A stretch of DNA of 45,792 bases from Prochloraceae cyanobacterium (GCA_030065755.1 JASJDA010000056.1:1-45792); one strand, 5' to 3'. Positions 1-8,978 are shown, counted from the first letter of the stretch. Notes: generated by a model not told the origin, from the sequence alone. Program-made: numbers and translations.

Positions 1-91
1 TGGACTTCAAATCGGGGTTTAAAACCCCCACTATAATCTTTGATTTAGTGGTCTACAATTAGTGGCGAGTTTCAATCTCCCACTAATTGCT

Positions 92-124
92 ACTTCTGAC
101 TTCTGACTTCTGACTTCTGACTTC
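92..124. repeat. Tandem heptamer TGACTTC repeat
   Basis: About four to five copies of the heptamer TGACTTC lie end to end downstream of the dehydrogenase gene. Simple heptamer arrays of this kind are common between genes in cyanobacteria. I see no gene in positions 1-204. Confidence 0.8.
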
Positions 125-158
125 TTGAATGTTTGTTTTCAAGAGCGATCGCCCGTGA

Positions 159-191
159 GAAAAATCCGCTTATAGTGCGCTCGATAAGCGG
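159..191 (-). terminator. Rho-independent terminator of the dehydrogenase gene
   Basis: An 8-bp perfect stem (CCGCTTAT at 166-173, ATAAGCGG at 184-191) has a 10-nt loop. Read on the minus strand it lies 13 bp past the stop codon of the dehydrogenase gene and is followed by ATTTTTCTC, a U-rich tract. Confidence 0.6.
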
Positions 192-204
192 AAATAACTC
201 TCTA

Positions 205-1356
205 CTACTGACTACTCAAAACCTCTTTCTTACCCTCAACAGAAACAGTAGTAGAAACCATAGCTGCCATTAATTGTTCTGCTGCTACTGGAAAAGGTAA
301 ATTGTGAATGTCGGATTTAGGATTGCAAGCAAATTCAGCAGCGCTACGCAACTCACTTAAAGTAACGTCTTTTAGTCCCAAATCTTCTAAAGTTTGAGGC
401 AAACCAATCTCCCCATAAAACTTCAATAACTGTTGTCTTGCTGAAGCTGCTAATTGATTACCCTGTACCATCTCTTCTAAACGCAGTTGCACCAGAATGC
501 CATAAGCGACTTTTTCGCCGTGTAAAGCACTGCGAGAAGCTAAAATGTGAGTCAAGCCATTGTGGACTGCATGGGCGGCTACAGTACGGCATCTAGCCCC
601 TCCTAAACCTCCTATTACCCCAGCTAACAACACGGTAGCATCTACTACTTCCCGCCACTCTTCGCCTCCTGGTGCAGATAATGCCGCAGCAGATTTTTGA
701 AAGAGAATATCTCTAAGTATTCTTGCTTCTTGTACGGCGGCAATAATTAGAGTAGCAGTAGAATTACCACTGCTGACAGAGGACTCATACCACTTAGCAA
801 GTGCGTCCCCAATACCAGCTATTAAAGTCCGTTTGGGTGCCGTTTTAATGAGGCTGTAATCTAAAATTAGTAACTCAGGACAGTTAGAAAGACCAACCCC
901 ATATTGAAATGCTCCCTCATTAGAATAAACATTAGAAAGAGCTGCCCAACTAGCACAAGTAGCCGCAGAAGTAGGAATAGTAACCACAGGTAGCTGATTT
1001 TGATAAGCAACCAGTTTAGCTGTATCTAAAGCTTTTCCACCACCAACCCCGATAATTAAATCTGCTTGATGTTCTTCTACTGCTTTTGCGAGGCGTTCTA
1101 AAGTAGTTTCGGAACAATCTGGATAATAACTTGCTTGAGTTGCATCTAACTGATATTTTGCGAAAACTTCTTGTAAGTGAGGTTCAGCTACATTCAAAGT
1201 TCGATCGCCTCCTACCACTAAAGGACGTTTTCCCAAACTAGCGATCGATTCTCCTGCTTCTCGCAAACATTCTTCCCCCCGCAATACCCGCGCAGGGGAT
1301 ACCAATAAAGGCATTACAGATTTTATAGTTTTTTTTCTTGACAATTTTTGATTCAT
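205..1356 (-). CDS. Iron-containing alcohol dehydrogenase family, glycerol-dehydrogenase-like
   Basis: This 383-residue protein has the layout of the metal-dependent glycerol dehydrogenase family, which oxidises polyols with NAD. The glycine-rich nucleotide-binding motif GVGGGKALDTAK is near residues 103-114. Metal ligands can be assigned as Asp184 (GIGDALAKW), His262 (AHAVHNGLTH) and His279 (HGEKVAYG). In the family these bind zinc or iron. The length is normal. The N-terminus may begin at Met15 (position 1314), because family members usually start just before a sequence like LLVSPARVLRG. The substrate cannot be read from the sequence. The gene stands alone and is followed by a terminator. 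Confidence 0.82.
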   Translation of the reverse strand: MNQKLSRKKTIKSVMPLLVSPARVLRGEECLREAGESIASLGKRPLVVGGDRTLNVAEPHLQEVFAKYQLDATQASYYPDCSETTLERLAKAVEEHQADLIIGVGGGKALDTAKLVAYQNQLPVVTIPTSAATCASWAALSNVYSNEGAFQYGVGLSNCPELLILDYSLIKTAPKRTLIAGIGDALAKWYESSVSSGNSTATLIIAAVQEARILRDILFQKSAAALSAPGGEEWREVVDATVLLAGVIGGLGGARCRTVAAHAVHNGLTHILASRSALHGEKVAYGILVQLRLEEMVQGNQLAASARQQLLKFYGEIGLPQTLEDLGLKDVTLSELRSAAEFACNPKSDIHNLPFPVAAEQLMAAMVSTTVSVEGKKEVLSSQ

Positions 1357-1360
1357 TTTG

Positions 1361-1537
1361 ATGTTGGCTATTTGCTGTTAGCTGTTGGCTGTTTGCTATT
1401 TGCTGTTGGCTGTTGGCTATTGGCTGTTGGCTATTGGCTGTTTGCTATTTGTTTCTCCCCCATCTCCCCCATCTCCCCCATCTCCCCCATCTCCCCTATC
1501 TCCCCCTCTCCCACTCTCCCACTCTCCCACTCTCCCT
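1361..1537. repeat. Simple repeats: GCTGTTG/GCTATTT heptamers, then CCCCCATCT and CCCACTCT arrays
   Basis: Positions 1361-1452 hold degenerate heptamers (GCTGTTG, GCTATTT). Positions 1454-1537 hold five CCCCCATCT-like nonamers and then CCCACTCT octamers. A forward reading frame across this stretch is low complexity and is not a gene. Similar heptamers recur near 26.7 kb, and C/T arrays recur near 3.7, 20.8-21.1, 21.9 and 26.8 kb. Confidence 0.85.
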
Positions 1538-1543
1538 TAATTT

Positions 1544-2077
1544 CTACTCCTCAACCTCGCCAGGCATTTCTTCGGGCAATTGAGCTAAATTATCTGAGAA
1601 TACTTCTATTTGCATGTTGTCGTCTTCGCGACTAGAAAGCGATCGCTTGACTTCTCCCAAATAAAGTGGTAAAGAAACTCCTGTTTCTGGATGAATAACT
1701 GTTCGCATTCTGACGATCAATTTATTTTCTCCTAAACCCAAACGTCCTGGGGAATAGATGTCATAAGCTGCTTGGCGAAGAGTAGGTTCTATTTCTTCAG
1801 GAGTTATGGAAGGTTCTACCGCAATTACTGTTTGGTTAGCACCATTATCGTATACCAAACTATACTTAATAGCCCCAGGAATGGCTATGCGGTTGTAAAA
1901 TCCGAGTCCTAGACCGAATAAACCTACTGTAAGAACGCCCATAAAACCAGTTATCCCGACTAGACGAAAGCGAATACCCCATTTAAAAATAAACCCTAAT
2001 ACAGCCAGAACGAAGAACGCTAAGGTCGCGTATGCTGACCATCGAGTATAAGCAAAAAAGTCAATTGATAGTTCCAT
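1544..2077 (-). CDS. ycf51: Ycf51-family (DUF2518) protein
   Basis: This 177-residue protein has two hydrophobic segments near residues 13-32 and 37-60, then a soluble domain. The overall pattern, including the conserved YDIYSPGRLGLGENKL region near residues 105-120, matches the cyanobacterial and plastid Ycf51 family. It is probably a membrane protein with the C-terminal domain outside the bilayer. The family has no firmly established function. The acidic tail ends inside the flanking repeat region. The gene is divergent from the helicase gene, with a 103-bp shared upstream region. Confidence 0.75.
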   Translation of the reverse strand: MELSIDFFAYTRWSAYATLAFFVLAVLGFIFKWGIRFRLVGITGFMGVLTVGLFGLGLGFYNRIAIPGAIKYSLVYDNGANQTVIAVEPSITPEEIEPTLRQAAYDIYSPGRLGLGENKLIVRMRTVIHPETGVSLPLYLGEVKRSLSSREDDNMQIEVFSDNLAQLPEEMPGEVEE

Positions 2078-2180
2078 ATGTCACGATCGCCTCAATATCT
2101 TCTAATAATTGATAGTATCTCGAACAATTTTGGGAAAAATGTAAACTAAGTTTAACGATCGCGTCGATACGCAAGCGGGG

Positions 2181-3659
2181 ATGAATTCAAATTCTTCAAT
2201 TTTTTTAGCCTCAATAGACTGGGATAAGTTAGCCTCTGAATATAGCAAAGTTACTCAACGCCTCAAAGTTGCTGAAACTAAAAGCAATTATCAGTCTAAC
2301 CCCCCAGGATGTCCCCAAATTCCCCCATCTATTCAACTGAGAGAATATCAGCAAAAAGCAGTTGTCAGTTGGATGAAAAATAAAGGACGCGGTACTCTCA
2401 AAATGGCTACTGGTAGCGGTAAAACAATTATTGCACTGGCGATCGCGACTGAACTCTATCAAAAAATTGGCTTACAAGTTCTCCTGGTAGTCTGTCCTTA
2501 TCGCCACTTAGTTACTCAATGGGGTCGCACGTGCGAACAGTTCAATCTCCGACCTATCCTAGCATTTGAAAGTGTTCGCAACTGGCAAAATCAACTTTCC
2601 ACTGAACTCTATAACATTCTTTCTCAAAACCAATCTTTTCTCACTGTTATTACCACTAACTCTACTTTTATAGCTGAAAGTTTTCAATCTCAGCTTAAAT
2701 TTTTTCCCGATAAAACTATAATAGTCGGCGACGAAGCGCACAATCTCGGCTCTACTCGCCTAGAAGAAAGTTTACCTCGTAAAATTGGGTTGCGTCTGGC
2801 TTTATCTGCTACTCCAGAAAGATATTTAGATGACATCGGTACTGATTCTATTTTTAACTATTTTGGTAATATTTTGCAGCCAGAATTTACTCTCGCTGAT
2901 GCCATACGAGTTGGGGCATTAGTACCTTATCTTTACTATCCTATTTTGGTAGAATTAACCCCATCAGAAGCTTTGGCTTATGCCAAGTTAACTAAAAGAA
3001 TTGGTTGGGCAATAAATCAGAATGAAAACTTACAAACAAATGAGACTTTAACCTCTTTATTAATGCAGCGATCGCGCTTAATTGGTGCGGCTGCTAATAA
3101 GTTAGAAGCTTTACGCAAACTGATGTCGTCCCGCTTGCAGACCAGCCACACTTTGTTTTACTGTGGCGATGGTTATGTTGAAAGTCCTGCTGTTAGTTAT
3201 CGCCGCCAATTAGAAGCTGTTACCCGCATTTTAGGCATCGAATTAGGCTATCGAGTTAATACTTATACCTTTGAAACTCCCCTAGCAGAAAGAGAAAAAT
3301 TGCGCCGTCAATTTGAAACAGGAGAGTTACAAGGTTTAGTAGCAATTCGCTGTTTAGATGAAGGGGTGGATATACCAGCAATTAAACACGCTGTTATTTT
3401 GGCAAGTACGAGTAACCCTCGTCAATTTATTCAGCGTCGCGGGAGAATTTTAAGACCTTATCCAGATAAAAAAAATGCTACTCTATTTGATACGATCGTT
3501 ATGCCTCCAGAATTAGATCGTCAAACTTGGGAAGTCGAACGTAATTTGTTGCGTAAGGAGTTAAAAAGATTTCTCGAATTTGCCGATCTTGCTGATAATG
3601 CAGACGAAGCGAGAACTAAATTGTTATCTCTTCAAGAAAAATATGGACTGCAATCTTAA
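2181..3659 (+). CDS. DEAH-box superfamily 2 helicase, restriction-type
   Basis: The 492 residues carry a complete SF2 helicase core: LREYQQKAV near residue 53, Walker A MATGSGKT at 75-82, Walker B DEAH at 184-187, SAT at 209-211, DEGVDIPA, and the arginine motif QRRGRILRP in the second RecA domain. The protein resembles the Res subunits of type I/III restriction enzymes and UvrB-like translocases. From memory it is close to a family described as the restriction helicase of DNA phosphorothioation (dnd) systems. No dnd genes are visible in the window, so a defence role is only a possibility. No methylase or nuclease gene sits beside it. Confidence 0.75.
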   Translation: MNSNSSIFLASIDWDKLASEYSKVTQRLKVAETKSNYQSNPPGCPQIPPSIQLREYQQKAVVSWMKNKGRGTLKMATGSGKTIIALAIATELYQKIGLQVLLVVCPYRHLVTQWGRTCEQFNLRPILAFESVRNWQNQLSTELYNILSQNQSFLTVITTNSTFIAESFQSQLKFFPDKTIIVGDEAHNLGSTRLEESLPRKIGLRLALSATPERYLDDIGTDSIFNYFGNILQPEFTLADAIRVGALVPYLYYPILVELTPSEALAYAKLTKRIGWAINQNENLQTNETLTSLLMQRSRLIGAAANKLEALRKLMSSRLQTSHTLFYCGDGYVESPAVSYRRQLEAVTRILGIELGYRVNTYTFETPLAEREKLRRQFETGELQGLVAIRCLDEGVDIPAIKHAVILASTSNPRQFIQRRGRILRPYPDKKNATLFDTIVMPPELDRQTWEVERNLLRKELKRFLEFADLADNADEARTKLLSLQEKYGLQS

Positions 3660-3708
3660 AATAAAAAGTTATACAACGAAATAACCCTGGATTTTTTCTT
3701 TCTCCATC

Positions 3709-3765
3709 TTCCCACACCCACCACACTCCCCACACTCCCCACACTTTACCCACCCCCCACATTAT
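3709..3765. repeat. C-rich CCACACTCC simple repeat
   Basis: Degenerate CCACACTCCC units lie between the helicase gene and the Rieske gene. They are the same class of low-complexity C/T(A) array that also occurs inside cobN. Confidence 0.75.
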
Positions 3766-3787
3766 TTTTTAATTAATCTGTTCCCAA

Positions 3788-3826
3788 CTTAAGGCAAACT
3801 TAAGATCGGAGCAATTCGAGAGGAGA
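3788..3826 (+). promoter_or_regulatory. Two CTTAAG sites 11 bp apart, plus ribosome binding site
   Basis: CTTAAG occurs at 3788-3793 and 3799-3804, one helical turn apart. This is the geometry of direct-repeat operators for OmpR/PhoB-type regulators, and resembles but does not match the cyanobacterial Pho box (YTTAAYYW). A strong AGGAGA ribosome binding site at 3821-3826 precedes the ATG of the Rieske gene. Confidence 0.35.
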
Positions 3827-3830
3827 CACT

Positions 3831-4187
3831 ATGAGTTGGACTAAAGTTGCTGAAGAAGTTCTATCTGAAGATTCTCGGCAGGTAGTAAAAGTAGGCAAGC
3901 GGAAAGTTCTTCTAATTAACCATTCGGGACAGCTATATGCATTGGATAATGCCTGTCCTCACCTCAAACTATCTCTGAAAAAAGGAAAAATCACCTCTGA
4001 CGGGGCGATCGTCTGTCCTTGGCACCGCAGTGTATTTGACTTAAAGACTGGTGAAGCAAAAGACTGGACGACGTGGCCCCCTGTGGTTGGAAAAGCAATG
4101 GGAATGATTTCTAAACCCAAACCACTCTCAGTATTTCCTGTCAAGATAGAAGAAGGGAGTATCTGGGTTGATATAGAAGAGCAATAG
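3831..4187 (+). CDS. Small Rieske [2Fe-2S] protein
   Basis: This 118-residue protein is a single Rieske domain. Cluster ligands are Cys42 and His44 (CPHLKLSL) and Cys62 and His65 (CPWHRSVFD). It has no membrane segment and no catalytic oxygenase domain, so it looks like a Rieske-type ferredoxin or a NirD-like small electron carrier. The partner enzyme is unknown; a Rieske oxygenase lies 37 kb away but has its own cluster. The start is supported by AGGAGA 4 bp upstream. Paired CTTAAG sites lie about 27 to 43 bp before the start. Confidence 0.85.
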   Translation: MSWTKVAEEVLSEDSRQVVKVGKRKVLLINHSGQLYALDNACPHLKLSLKKGKITSDGAIVCPWHRSVFDLKTGEAKDWTTWPPVVGKAMGMISKPKPLSVFPVKIEEGSIWVDIEEQ

Positions 4188-4191
4188 AGCG

Positions 4192-4219
4192 ATCGAGAAA
4201 TAGCCCCTCGATTATTTTC
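4192..4219 (+). terminator. Possible terminator of the Rieske gene
   Basis: A 6-bp stem (ATCGAG at 4192-4197, CTCGAT at 4207-4212) is followed by TATTTTC. It sits in the 30-bp gap between two convergent genes. The short stem makes this a tentative call. Confidence 0.35.
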
Positions 4220-5906
4220 AGTTGGCGGAAGGGTAAATGGAGATAAAACCAGCTTTTTCGATTAGCCGTTGTCCCTCCTTGGAAAGAAGTAGATTGGCGT
4301 AAGCCTTTCCTGCTCGTTCGTCTCTACCGCCATCTTCTTTAACAATCACAAATAACTGGCGAGTTAATGGATAATCTCCGTTTTGGAATACTTGACGATC
4401 GATTTGGTTGCGCTTTTGCGGACATTGGCTGGGTGTTACGTAAGGTTGTTGATGAGGTGAAATTAGCTTGCCAGTGCTATGTCCTATTGGGAGCGTCTTA
4501 ATTTGGCACTGTCCCACCACTTCAGGGGCAGAAGCAAAGAAAATCGCCCCTTCATTGGCTGCAACTTCTCGTAAAGCCATAGTGGTGGTAGAAACAAGTT
4601 GAACGTTCGATCCTATATGCTCTTTGTCCATAACCTGGTTAACAAAAAACTCGGCGGTACCGCTACTATGAGGAGATTTAGAAAAGGCTACGATCTCGAT
4701 GTCAGGACCTCCTACTTCCTTCCAGTTGGTTATTTTGCCCAGATAAATATTTTTAAGCTGTACCACACTCAGACCAGCTATATTTAAGTTTGGGTTGACG
4801 GCAATTGTAATTCCGTCGATCGCTACTGGAATTTGTTTGAGATTAATTTGCCTCTCTTTTGCTTCTTGATATTCTTCCGGTTTTAAGGGACGAGAAGATT
4901 GAGAGACACTCAATTGACTGTCAAGCAACATACTAATCCCTACGCCAGACCCAGGATTTTTAATCGGATGGTCTTGATAGCGCAACTTAAATTGTTGCTG
5001 ATTCTCTTGAATTATTGAATCTACCTCCTTTCGGATTGGAGCCCAGGTAGTACTACCCCCATAGTTAAACAAACCACTGGGTACTCCCTCAACTTGTTTG
5101 AAGGTATTTTTCTGCTGTGGTAGATTACTCTGTTTATTAGATAGCGATCGGGTTTCTTTTTCCTCTGGGAAACTAGCGTATTCCTGGGAATTAGATGAGA
5201 TTACTAAATTTACTAAAGGTACTAAGAGAACGAAAATTACTGAACCCGCAATTACTCCCGAGTTCCTCAACAGAAATTTATTTCTTTTTATGCTTTTGTA
5301 TATATTGTTATATATATTTTTGAAAGTTTGTTGTATGAGAATATTGTCATAATCAATCTCTACTCTTTTACCTTGTTTTTCTAAGATGCGAATTATAATT
5401 CCTCGATTAAAGTATGCCAAACTATCGTTTGGTTCTAGTCTAATTACGCTATCGTAGTCTTTTAAAGCTTGTTCGTATTTTTCTAGAACGTGATATACAA
5501 GCGCTCTATTGCGATATGCAAGAGTATATTTCGGATTTATTTTTACTGCGTGTGAAAAGTCGGCAATGGCTTCTAAGTAATTTTGCAATATTGCGTGAGC
5601 TTGTCCTCTATTATGATATGCCAAAGCATATTTCCTATTTATTTGGATCGCTTTACTCCAATCTGATATTGCTTTTTGATAATTTTTTAGACCTATATGT
5701 GCTATTCCTCTATGGTAGTAAAGTCTCTCGTCGTTTTTTCTTAGTTCGATCGCCAAGGTCAAGTCAGATATCGCCTTGTGATATTTTTCCATTTTGAGCC
5801 ACTGGCACGCTCTTTGATGGTATGCTTTTACGTCCTCTGGATTTTGATGGAGCTTTTTAGTACAATCTGATATCTTTTTATAGTTGCTAGATAGCATTTT
5901 ACTCAA
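4218..5906 (-). CDS. TPR repeats, membrane anchor and PstS-like phosphate-binding domain in one chain
   Basis: The 562 residues hold about five TPR units (residues 10-175, recurring YxxRG and AI.D motifs), one transmembrane helix (about 214-238), a polar linker, and a phosphate-binding-protein domain (about 275-560). The last domain shows the PstS-like motifs NYGGSTTWAP near 281-290, PGSGVGISMLL near 318-328, and SSGTAEFF. The topology suggests a cytoplasmic TPR part and a periplasmic ligand-binding part. PstS normally delivers phosphate to an ABC importer, but no pst genes are nearby, so a sensing or scaffold role is equally possible. The gene is convergent with the Rieske gene. Confidence 0.75.
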   Translation of the reverse strand: MSKMLSSNYKKISDCTKKLHQNPEDVKAYHQRACQWLKMEKYHKAISDLTLAIELRKNDERLYYHRGIAHIGLKNYQKAISDWSKAIQINRKYALAYHNRGQAHAILQNYLEAIADFSHAVKINPKYTLAYRNRALVYHVLEKYEQALKDYDSVIRLEPNDSLAYFNRGIIIRILEKQGKRVEIDYDNILIQQTFKNIYNNIYKSIKRNKFLLRNSGVIAGSVIFVLLVPLVNLVISSNSQEYASFPEEKETRSLSNKQSNLPQQKNTFKQVEGVPSGLFNYGGSTTWAPIRKEVDSIIQENQQQFKLRYQDHPIKNPGSGVGISMLLDSQLSVSQSSRPLKPEEYQEAKERQINLKQIPVAIDGITIAVNPNLNIAGLSVVQLKNIYLGKITNWKEVGGPDIEIVAFSKSPHSSGTAEFFVNQVMDKEHIGSNVQLVSTTTMALREVAANEGAIFFASAPEVVGQCQIKTLPIGHSTGKLISPHQQPYVTPSQCPQKRNQIDRQVFQNGDYPLTRQLFVIVKEDGGRDERAGKAYANLLLSKEGQRLIEKAGFISIYPSAN

Positions 5907-6488
5907 TCCTGAATAGGCTCAATTCTGAATAGTTACTTTTGCGGCTTTTTCCTACTAAGTCGAGTTCACTTTATTTGTCTTGAATATAATTTTTATCTTC
6001 GACTCAGATATTTCTGTTTTTGTTTTTTGTGCTATATTATTTCTATGTTTTATAACCTGATTTTTTAGAATACCCGTTCTAATCTTTAAACGTCTTACAA
6101 TAAAGATCGTTAAAATTATAGGTATTACTAAAACAATATACTAACTTTCTCTACGATCGAATATAATTAAGAGTAAATTTAGATTTAAAATTGTTTCGAT
6201 TTAAAAAACAACTTTAATAGACGAGAATGGAGATATTGAAGAGCCAAAAAAACACCGTCACTAATGGGAACAATGTAGTATTTTCATCTTCAAATTTGGG
6301 ATATTGTCATTGCGCTCGAATTGCTAAACTCCTAAACTAACATTGAGGCTTGACGATCTCAGCTATTAGCTAATCTAATCTACACGAGTTTTTGGTGGCA
6401 CTATAGGCAAGTTATTGTAAAACATAAGATACATATCTTAAGATATATTGCATAATCTCAAAGCAAATATTAATTTTTCGGGAATTCT
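5907..6488. other. AT-rich intergenic region, no gene seen
   Basis: These 582 bp are AT-rich and lie upstream of both the TPR fusion gene (minus) and the glycosyltransferase gene (plus). They presumably hold both promoters. I found no convincing small gene, RNA gene or long repeat. Confidence 0.5.
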
Positions 6489-7727
6489 ATGGACTATAAG
6501 CAGGAATTAATCACTACAATTCACGATTTTGGTTGTAATTTAGAATTTCTTGAAGAGAGATTAACTCAACTAAGTGAAGAAGATGGCACGGCAGTATTAA
6601 TTCCAGCTTTATATGACGAACTGGAAAGACCTGCCCTAACAAAGATCGTAGAACACCTCAAGAAATGCGCTTTTGTCAAGACAGTTATTGTTTGTCTATA
6701 TGCAAATACCAAGGAACAATATGTAAAAGCGATAGAATTTTTTAAACCATTGCCCCAATCAACCCTAGTGATTTGGGAGAATGGGGAGCGCGTGACTCAG
6801 CTTTTAGAAAAATTGCGATCGAGAGGTTTGGATTTGCTGAGCTTCAAAGGCAAAGGGAAAGCAGTTTGGCTGGGATTAGGAGTAGCTTCTCTACAAGCAG
6901 AGGCGATCGCCCTTCACGATGCAGATATAGTTACCTACGACAAATCCTATCCTCTCAAATTGCTGTTTCCCCTACTAGAGAAAGAATTTGGTATCGCTTT
7001 TAACAAAGCCTATTATGCACGTCTGGGCAGCGAGACTCGCCGCTTCCACGGGAGAGTAGTGCGCCTGTTTGTCACTCCTTTATTGAGTGCTTTAACAGAA
7101 ATGTATGGCTATCGAGACTATTTACGCTATCTCAACGCCTATCGCTATCCCCTCTCAGGAGAATTTGCTCTCACTAGAGATTTGGCACTTAATACGCGCA
7201 TTCCTGGGAATTGGGGATTAGAAATAGGCTTACTCGCTGAAGTTTATCGCAATGTTGCCAAAAAACGCATTGCCCAGATCGATCTAGGTATTTTCGATCA
7301 CAAGCATCAAGCGATCGGTAATTCTAGCGAAGAAGGACTCAGAAAAATGTGTCGAGATATTCTTCGGTCTGTATTGCGGACTCTAACTGAAACCGAACAG
7401 GTAATAATTAGCAGAGAACACATTCACTCCTTAAGAGTTAAATTTCGTCGCAAAGCTCAAGACTATACTCGTCAATACTTTGTCGATGCTCGTTTTAACT
7501 ACCTCCAATACGATCGCCATCACGAAGAAGTAATTAGCGAAGTGTTTGAAAGAGTCATTTTAGATGGAGGCGAACTATATTTCCACGATCCAGCCGGAGC
7601 CCAAATTCCTGACTGGACGAGGGCTCTTGCGGTTATGCCCGATTTACGCGAACAACTGCTAGATGCCACACTAAAGGATGCTGCAGAAGCAGAAAAAAAT
7701 CTTTTGCTTCCTGCCGATCTAGTCTAA
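6489..7727 (+). CDS. gpgS: Glucosyl-3-phosphoglycerate synthase-like glycosyltransferase (GT81 type)
   Basis: This 412-residue protein resembles family 81 glycosyltransferases that transfer glucose from a nucleotide sugar to 3-phosphoglycerate, the first step to the compatible solute glucosylglycerate. Visible marks are the N-terminal VLIPALYDELERPAL segment (36-50), KGKGKAVWLGL (120-130), and the acidic metal/nucleotide motif HDADIVTYD with Asp144 and Asp146. The later FHGRVVR and YPLSGEFA segments also fit the family. The matching phosphatase gene (gpgP) is not adjacent. A kinase gene follows after a gap containing a hairpin. The family call is firm; the acceptor substrate is inferred. Confidence 0.72.
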   Translation: MDYKQELITTIHDFGCNLEFLEERLTQLSEEDGTAVLIPALYDELERPALTKIVEHLKKCAFVKTVIVCLYANTKEQYVKAIEFFKPLPQSTLVIWENGERVTQLLEKLRSRGLDLLSFKGKGKAVWLGLGVASLQAEAIALHDADIVTYDKSYPLKLLFPLLEKEFGIAFNKAYYARLGSETRRFHGRVVRLFVTPLLSALTEMYGYRDYLRYLNAYRYPLSGEFALTRDLALNTRIPGNWGLEIGLLAEVYRNVAKKRIAQIDLGIFDHKHQAIGNSSEEGLRKMCRDILRSVLRTLTETEQVIISREHIHSLRVKFRRKAQDYTRQYFVDARFNYLQYDRHHEEVISEVFERVILDGGELYFHDPAGAQIPDWTRALAVMPDLREQLLDATLKDAAEAEKNLLLPADLV

Positions 7728-7733
7728 AGGTAC

Positions 7734-7796
7734 ACAAGTCCCTGAGTTTCTTTCTTTGTCCAACAGACAAACAATTTCTTTCAGGACGGGGCTTGT
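7734..7796 (+). terminator. Stem-loop between gpgS-like gene and cNMP kinase gene
   Basis: An inner hairpin (TTTGTC at 7755-7760, GACAAA at 7766-7771, 5-nt loop) sits inside an imperfect outer stem (ACAAGTCCCTGA at 7734-7745 against 7781-7796). There is no clear U-tract after the inner stem, so it may be a weak terminator, attenuator or RNA-processing site. Confidence 0.4.
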
Positions 7797-7886
7797 ATTC
7801 TATTATTTTTGCTTCAGCGCAATGTTACTTTAATCCCATTTAAGGGGAATGATATATATGGAATCCCCGTCAGATTTGTCCGTCGC

Positions 7887-8978
7887 ATGGAATTAAAATC
7901 TCATCGATTTATATCTTTTTTTGAACCAGAGCAAGCAGCTCAACTTTCCCGTGTTGCTATTGTTGAGCAATTACCAGATCGAACAGTAATTTTTGAAGAA
8001 GGGGAAAGACCAGATTTTCTTTATCTGGTTTTAGCCGGTAAGGTAGAGTTTAGAAAGTGTCAAAATGGCAATCAATATAAAACAGTTGCCGAAGCTTTGC
8101 CAGACGATTTTTTTGGCGAATTTGGGATACTAGACGGACAACCTCGTAGCGCTCAAGCAATTGTGTGCAAACAAGCTACTTTAGCGAAAATTCCCCGCAT
8201 AGGTTTGATAGATGTTTTAGAGAAAACTCAAAGTACAGTAGTACTCAATCTGTTTTCTTATATTGTGCAACGTCTTAGAACAACAACAGAAGAATATGTC
8301 AAAGAGCTAGTATACAAAGATAGAATGGTGCTTTTAGGGGAAACGATTAATACGATCATTCACGATCTAAAAAGTCCTCTGAGCGCTATCAATCTAGCTA
8401 GTAGCTTAATTAAAGAAATACATCCAGATAAAGAAACAATTGAGTGGTCTAATATAATTCGAGCGCAAGCGCAACAAATGCTGTCAATGGCGCAAGAATT
8501 GTTAGAATTTTCTCAGGGTCAAGGAGAATTACACAAAAATCCTGTCAACTTAGCGGAAGTATTGCAGACTTTTGAAAAGCTCAATCAGATTTATTTTCAA
8601 CAAGCAGGAGTAGAGCTTTTTATTAACTGTCCGGACGATATAGTAATCGATGCGGATAAAGATAAACTACTGCGCGTATTGCAAAATTTAGCAAACAACT
8701 CAGTTGAGGCTTTTAAAAATCGTGGCGGTCGTATTGAAGTTATGGTTTGGTCTGATTCAAAAATAGCCCACATCAAATTTTACGATAACGGACCTGGAAT
8801 TCCAGAGAAAATTCACGATCGCTTATTTGAATCCTTTGTTACTTATGGTAAGGCTACCGGTACCGGTCTGGGAACGGCAATTATTAAATCAATTATTGAC
8901 GCTCATAAAGGAAGTATTTCTTTCTCTTCTAGTAAGGATGAAGGAACTACTTTTAATATTCAAATTCCGATCGGCTAA
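7887..8978 (+). CDS. Cyclic-nucleotide-binding-domain histidine kinase
   Basis: The protein joins an N-terminal CRP-type cyclic-nucleotide-binding domain (about 8-125 from this start, with FFGEFGILDGQPRSAQA in the nucleotide-cradle position) to a HisKA/HATPase core. The phospho-acceptor is the His of IIHDLKSPL, the N-box contains LANNSVEAF, and the ATP-lid motifs are DNGPGIP and GTGLGTAI. The core is the HDLKSPLSAI type common in cyanobacteria. No receiver domain or partner regulator gene is adjacent. An in-frame TTG at 7809 would add 26 residues without any recognisable domain, so I prefer ATG 7887. The 3' end overlaps the convergent outer-membrane gene by 4 bp. Likely role: coupling a cNMP signal to phosphotransfer. 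Confidence 0.8.
   Translation: MELKSHRFISFFEPEQAAQLSRVAIVEQLPDRTVIFEEGERPDFLYLVLAGKVEFRKCQNGNQYKTVAEALPDDFFGEFGILDGQPRSAQAIVCKQATLAKIPRIGLIDVLEKTQSTVVLNLFSYIVQRLRTTTEEYVKELVYKDRMVLLGETINTIIHDLKSPLSAINLASSLIKEIHPDKETIEWSNIIRAQAQQMLSMAQELLEFSQGQGELHKNPVNLAEVLQTFEKLNQIYFQQAGVELFINCPDDIVIDADKDKLLRVLQNLANNSVEAFKNRGGRIEVMVWSDSKIAHIKFYDNGPGIPEKIHDRLFESFVTYGKATGTGLGTAIIKSIIDAHKGSISFSSSKDEGTTFNIQIPIG

Noticed and set aside
1348-1635. A 95-codon plus-strand frame near 1.4 kb
   Set aside because: Its translation is low complexity (repeated LLAVG and SPISP), read straight from the simple-repeat arrays, and it overlaps the Ycf51 gene.
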